From: Maribacter_C sp047345145
GTDB taxonomy: Bacteria > Bacteroidota > Bacteroidia > Flavobacteriales > Flavobacteriaceae
Assembly (NCBI RefSeq): GCF_047345145.1
Contig: NZ_JBLFER010000001.1
Location: 868,001-932,000 of the forward strand
Direction: 5' to 3'
Length of the DNA: 64,000 nt
The notes under the pieces were generated by a model. It had not been told where the DNA came from. It saw nothing but the letters and a program-made list of their open reading frames with translations, and did no database searches. Both the position numbers and the translations under genes were made by a program. Below are positions 61,726 to 64,000 of the stretch, in pieces. Position 1 is the first letter of the stretch. Every line of letters starts with the position of its first letter.

Positions 61726-64000
61726 ATGATGCGTCAATACCTAGTAGTATTTGTTTCCTTCCTATTCTCTATACAAATCGTTTTTGCTCAAGCCCCCAAA
61801 AAAGGGACTTCAGCTGAAATATATCATTCCGTTCAAAAACTGAATTTCTTAGGAAAAGCGCTATATGTAGCTGCGCACCCTGATGATGAGAATACCCGTT
61901 TGATATCCTATTTATCGAACAATGTTAAAGCAAAAACCGCTTATTTATCACTAACTCGTGGTGACGGAGGTCAAAATCTAATTGGTCCTGAATTACGAGA
62001 GTTGCTAGGGGTTCTTCGGACACAAGAACTTTTGGCCGCACGAAGAGTGGATGGTGGTCAACAATTTTTCAGCAGAGCAAATGACTTTGGCTACTCAAAA
62101 CATCCTGATGAAACCCTTAAAATCTGGAATAAAGAAGAAGTGCTAGGGGATGTTGTGCAGATTATCAGAACCTTTAAACCAGACGTCATTATCAATCGTT
62201 TTGACCATAGGTCTCCCGGTTCTACACATGGGCACCACACTTCATCTGCTATGTTGAGTTTTGAAGCTTTTGATTTGGTAAATGACCCTAATGCCTATCC
62301 TAGTCAATTAGCGGCAACAGAGATTTGGCAACCAAAACGCTTATTTTTTAATACGTCTTGGTGGTTTTACGGAAGTAGGGAAAAGTTTGAAAAAGCGGAC
62401 AAATCCAAATTAATGAATATGGATGTAGGCGTCTTCTATCCTACCCTTGGTGTTTCCAATAACGAAATTGCATCTTGGGCAAGCAGCCAACATTTATGTC
62501 AAGGTTTTGGAAGAATTACTTCTCGAGGAAGCGAAAACGAATACATCGAATTTTTAAAAGGTGATTTTCCTAAGGACAAATCAAACATTTTTGATGGAAT
62601 CAATACAACTTGGTCAAGAGTTGTAGGCGGAGAAGCTATCGGAACCATACTTACCAAAGTTGAAGCAGATTTTGATTTTACAAACCCTGTGAAGCACCTT
62701 CCTCAACTTTTGGAAGCACATAAATTTATAAGTTCGTTAAGCGATGTCCATTGGAAAACCATCAAACTTGTAGAAATAGAGGCTATTATTCAATCCGTTG
62801 CAGGACTGTATTTGGAAGCCTCTGCTGATGCTGCAATAGCCAATCCTGGTAATGCTGTCAAGTTAAATCTTGACGTCTTAAATCGCAGTGATGCCAGAAT
62901 TACCTTAAAATCGATAGGTATTTCCGACGTTGATGAAGGTCTTGAACCTCTTACTATTTTAGAAAACAACAAAAAGAACAACTTCGAGCTAAATCTCGAT
63001 ATTCCTAAAGAAACGAATTTCACGAGTCCGTATTGGCTTAATGAAAAAGGTAGCCTAGGCATGTATAAAGTGACCGACAAAAGTTTAATCGGCAAGCCCG
63101 AAACTCCAAGAGCTTTCCAAGCTAATTTTGTCTTAGACTTTGACGGTTATGAAATTACATTTCAGAAACCTGTGGTGTACAAATACGCTCGAAACGATAA
63201 AGGGGAATTGTACCAACCATTTGAAGTGCTTCCTGAGGCTACTGCACGTTTTGATGATAAGGTGGTCATTTTTGCAGATGGAAAGCCCAAGCAAATTGCA
63301 ATAACTGTCAAAGCTCACAAAGATAATATCAAAGGAGATGTTCAATTTTGCTACTCCAAAGGATGGACGGTTGACCAAGAAATTAAACCCTTTGAAATTG
63401 CTAAAAAAGGTGATGAACAAATATTACAATTTACCTTGACTCCACCCACAAACGAGGATGAGAGTTACATTGCCCCTATTATCAAAATAGATGGAAATCA
63501 AATCACTAAGGAGTTAGTCACTATTGCCTATGATCATATTCCGACACAGTCGGTTTTACTTCCGGCAGAAGCCAAAGTAGTTCGTTTGAACATACAACGC
63601 TTGGGCGAAAACATTGGCTATATCATGGGTGCTGGTGACGATGTACCAACGAGTCTAAGACAAATTGGATATAATGTCGTAACCGTTGACCCGAACTCTA
63701 TACAAGCGGGAAGTTTGGATAAATTCGATGCTGTAGTAGTTGGTATTCGTGGCTATAATGTTGTTAAAGAACTTCAATTCAAACAACGTTTTATATTGGA
63801 CTATGTAAAGGATGGGGGAAACCTTATTGTACAATACAATACAGCTGGCAGATGGGACAAACAATTTAACAACATCGCACCCTACGAATTAAAATTATCT
63901 CGAGACCGAGTAACCGATGAGAATTCTAGTGTGAAAATTGTTGCTAAAGACCACGCGCTTGTCAATTTCCCAAATCCTATAAATGAAAAAGATTTTGAGG
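61726..64000 (+). CDS. Exported PIG-L family deacetylase (cut by window edge)
   Basis: At least 758 residues are present and the gene continues past the window. A signal peptide (about 1-21, ending VFAQ) is followed by a PIG-L/LmbE zinc deacetylase domain (about 38-330) with the metal motif AHPDDEN (His51, Asp53, Asp54) and HGHHTSSAM. Beta-rich regions and an unassigned C-terminal domain with LGENIGYIMGAGDDVP follow. The family removes acetyl groups from GlcNAc-type sugars. The long form is typical of exported Bacteroidota members; the substrate is unknown. It is unrelated in role to the short BshB1 at 48755-49477. Confidence 0.88.
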   Translation, partial: MMRQYLVVFVSFLFSIQIVFAQAPKKGTSAEIYHSVQKLNFLGKALYVAAHPDDENTRLISYLSNNVKAKTAYLSLTRGDGGQNLIGPELRELLGVLRTQELLAARRVDGGQQFFSRANDFGYSKHPDETLKIWNKEEVLGDVVQIIRTFKPDVIINRFDHRSPGSTHGHHTSSAMLSFEAFDLVNDPNAYPSQLAATEIWQPKRLFFNTSWWFYGSREKFEKADKSKLMNMDVGVFYPTLGVSNNEIASWASSQHLCQGFGRITSRGSENEYIEFLKGDFPKDKSNIFDGINTTWSRVVGGEAIGTILTKVEADFDFTNPVKHLPQLLEAHKFISSLSDVHWKTIKLVEIEAIIQSVAGLYLEASADAAIANPGNAVKLNLDVLNRSDARITLKSIGISDVDEGLEPLTILENNKKNNFELNLDIPKETNFTSPYWLNEKGSLGMYKVTDKSLIGKPETPRAFQANFVLDFDGYEITFQKPVVYKYARNDKGELYQPFEVLPEATARFDDKVVIFADGKPKQIAITVKAHKDNIKGDVQFCYSKGWTVDQEIKPFEIAKKGDEQILQFTLTPPTNEDESYIAPIIKIDGNQITKELVTIAYDHIPTQSVLLPAEAKVVRLNIQRLGENIGYIMGAGDDVPTSLRQIGYNVVTVDPNSIQAGSLDKFDAVVVGIRGYNVVKELQFKQRFILDYVKDGGNLIVQYNTAGRWDKQFNNIAPYELKLSRDRVTDENSSVKIVAKDHALVNFPNPINEKDFE

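Overview
The window is chromosomal DNA of a member of the Bacteroidota, almost certainly family Flavobacteriaceae (a marine-type flavobacterium; the genus cannot be fixed from the sequence alone). The evidence is low-GC DNA, Bacteroidota promoter boxes (TAnnTTTG), many short lipoproteins and TonB-dependent receptors, a FecI/FecR/receptor set, bacillithiol biosynthesis (BshB1), and familiar flavobacterial neighbours (acyl-CoA reductase-SerC-SerA; DUF2520-KdsC-Maf). No phage, insertion sequence or CRISPR array is visible. Both ends cut genes: parE on the left and a PIG-L deacetylase on the right.

Layout. 1-3943 (minus strand): 5' part of parE, a leucine-rich-repeat-like lipoprotein and the ATPase YchF. 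4214-9010: ECF sigma factor, FecR anti-sigma factor and an STN-containing TonB-dependent receptor, closed by a strong terminator; then an agmatinase. 10040-15471: ferredoxin, divergent acyl-CoA reductase, SerC and SerA (serine synthesis), and three small proteins of unknown function. 15517-18885: a putative metal-uptake unit made of a small His/Cys-containing exported protein, a TonB-dependent receptor and an acidic, probably surface-exposed lipoprotein. 18902-22454 (minus): sulfite oxidase, membrane cytochrome c, rhodanese lipoprotein and a sterol-desaturase-type hydroxylase. 22558-26152: small membrane proteins, FolE, and a translationally coupled LolD / CPBP protease / TIGR02757 operon. 26177-36648: an oxidoreductase, an S10 carboxypeptidase, three tandem paralogous single-span membrane proteins followed by a true nitrilase, an EcsC protein, and several hydrolases and oxidoreductases.

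36650-44444 is a complete trans-4-hydroxy-L-proline catabolic locus. It has epimerase, D-hydroxyproline oxidase, DHDPS-family deaminase and 2-oxoglutarate-semialdehyde dehydrogenase, plus a DUF885 lipoprotein peptidase and a DUF1272 zinc-ribbon protein. A divergent AraC-type regulator lies next to it, with two 8-bp direct repeats exactly 21 bp apart just upstream of a consensus -7 box. Then come an M28 peptidase lipoprotein, tRNA-His (with a 17-bp copy of its 3' end nearby), a TPR histidine kinase, BshB1, a cystathionine gamma-lyase-type enzyme, a MATE exporter with an unusual structured leader, a PPC-like lipoprotein, the fused cytochrome c synthase CcsBA, and a DUF2520-KdsC-(7-bp tandem repeat)-Maf-lipoprotein-MscS run.

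The best candidates for undescribed biology are the triplicated small membrane protein family next to the nitrilase (29116-29948), the MATE leader RNA (52137-52240), and the regulation and peptide-scavenging parts of the hydroxyproline locus. All functional assignments come from reading motifs and context; no database search was run.
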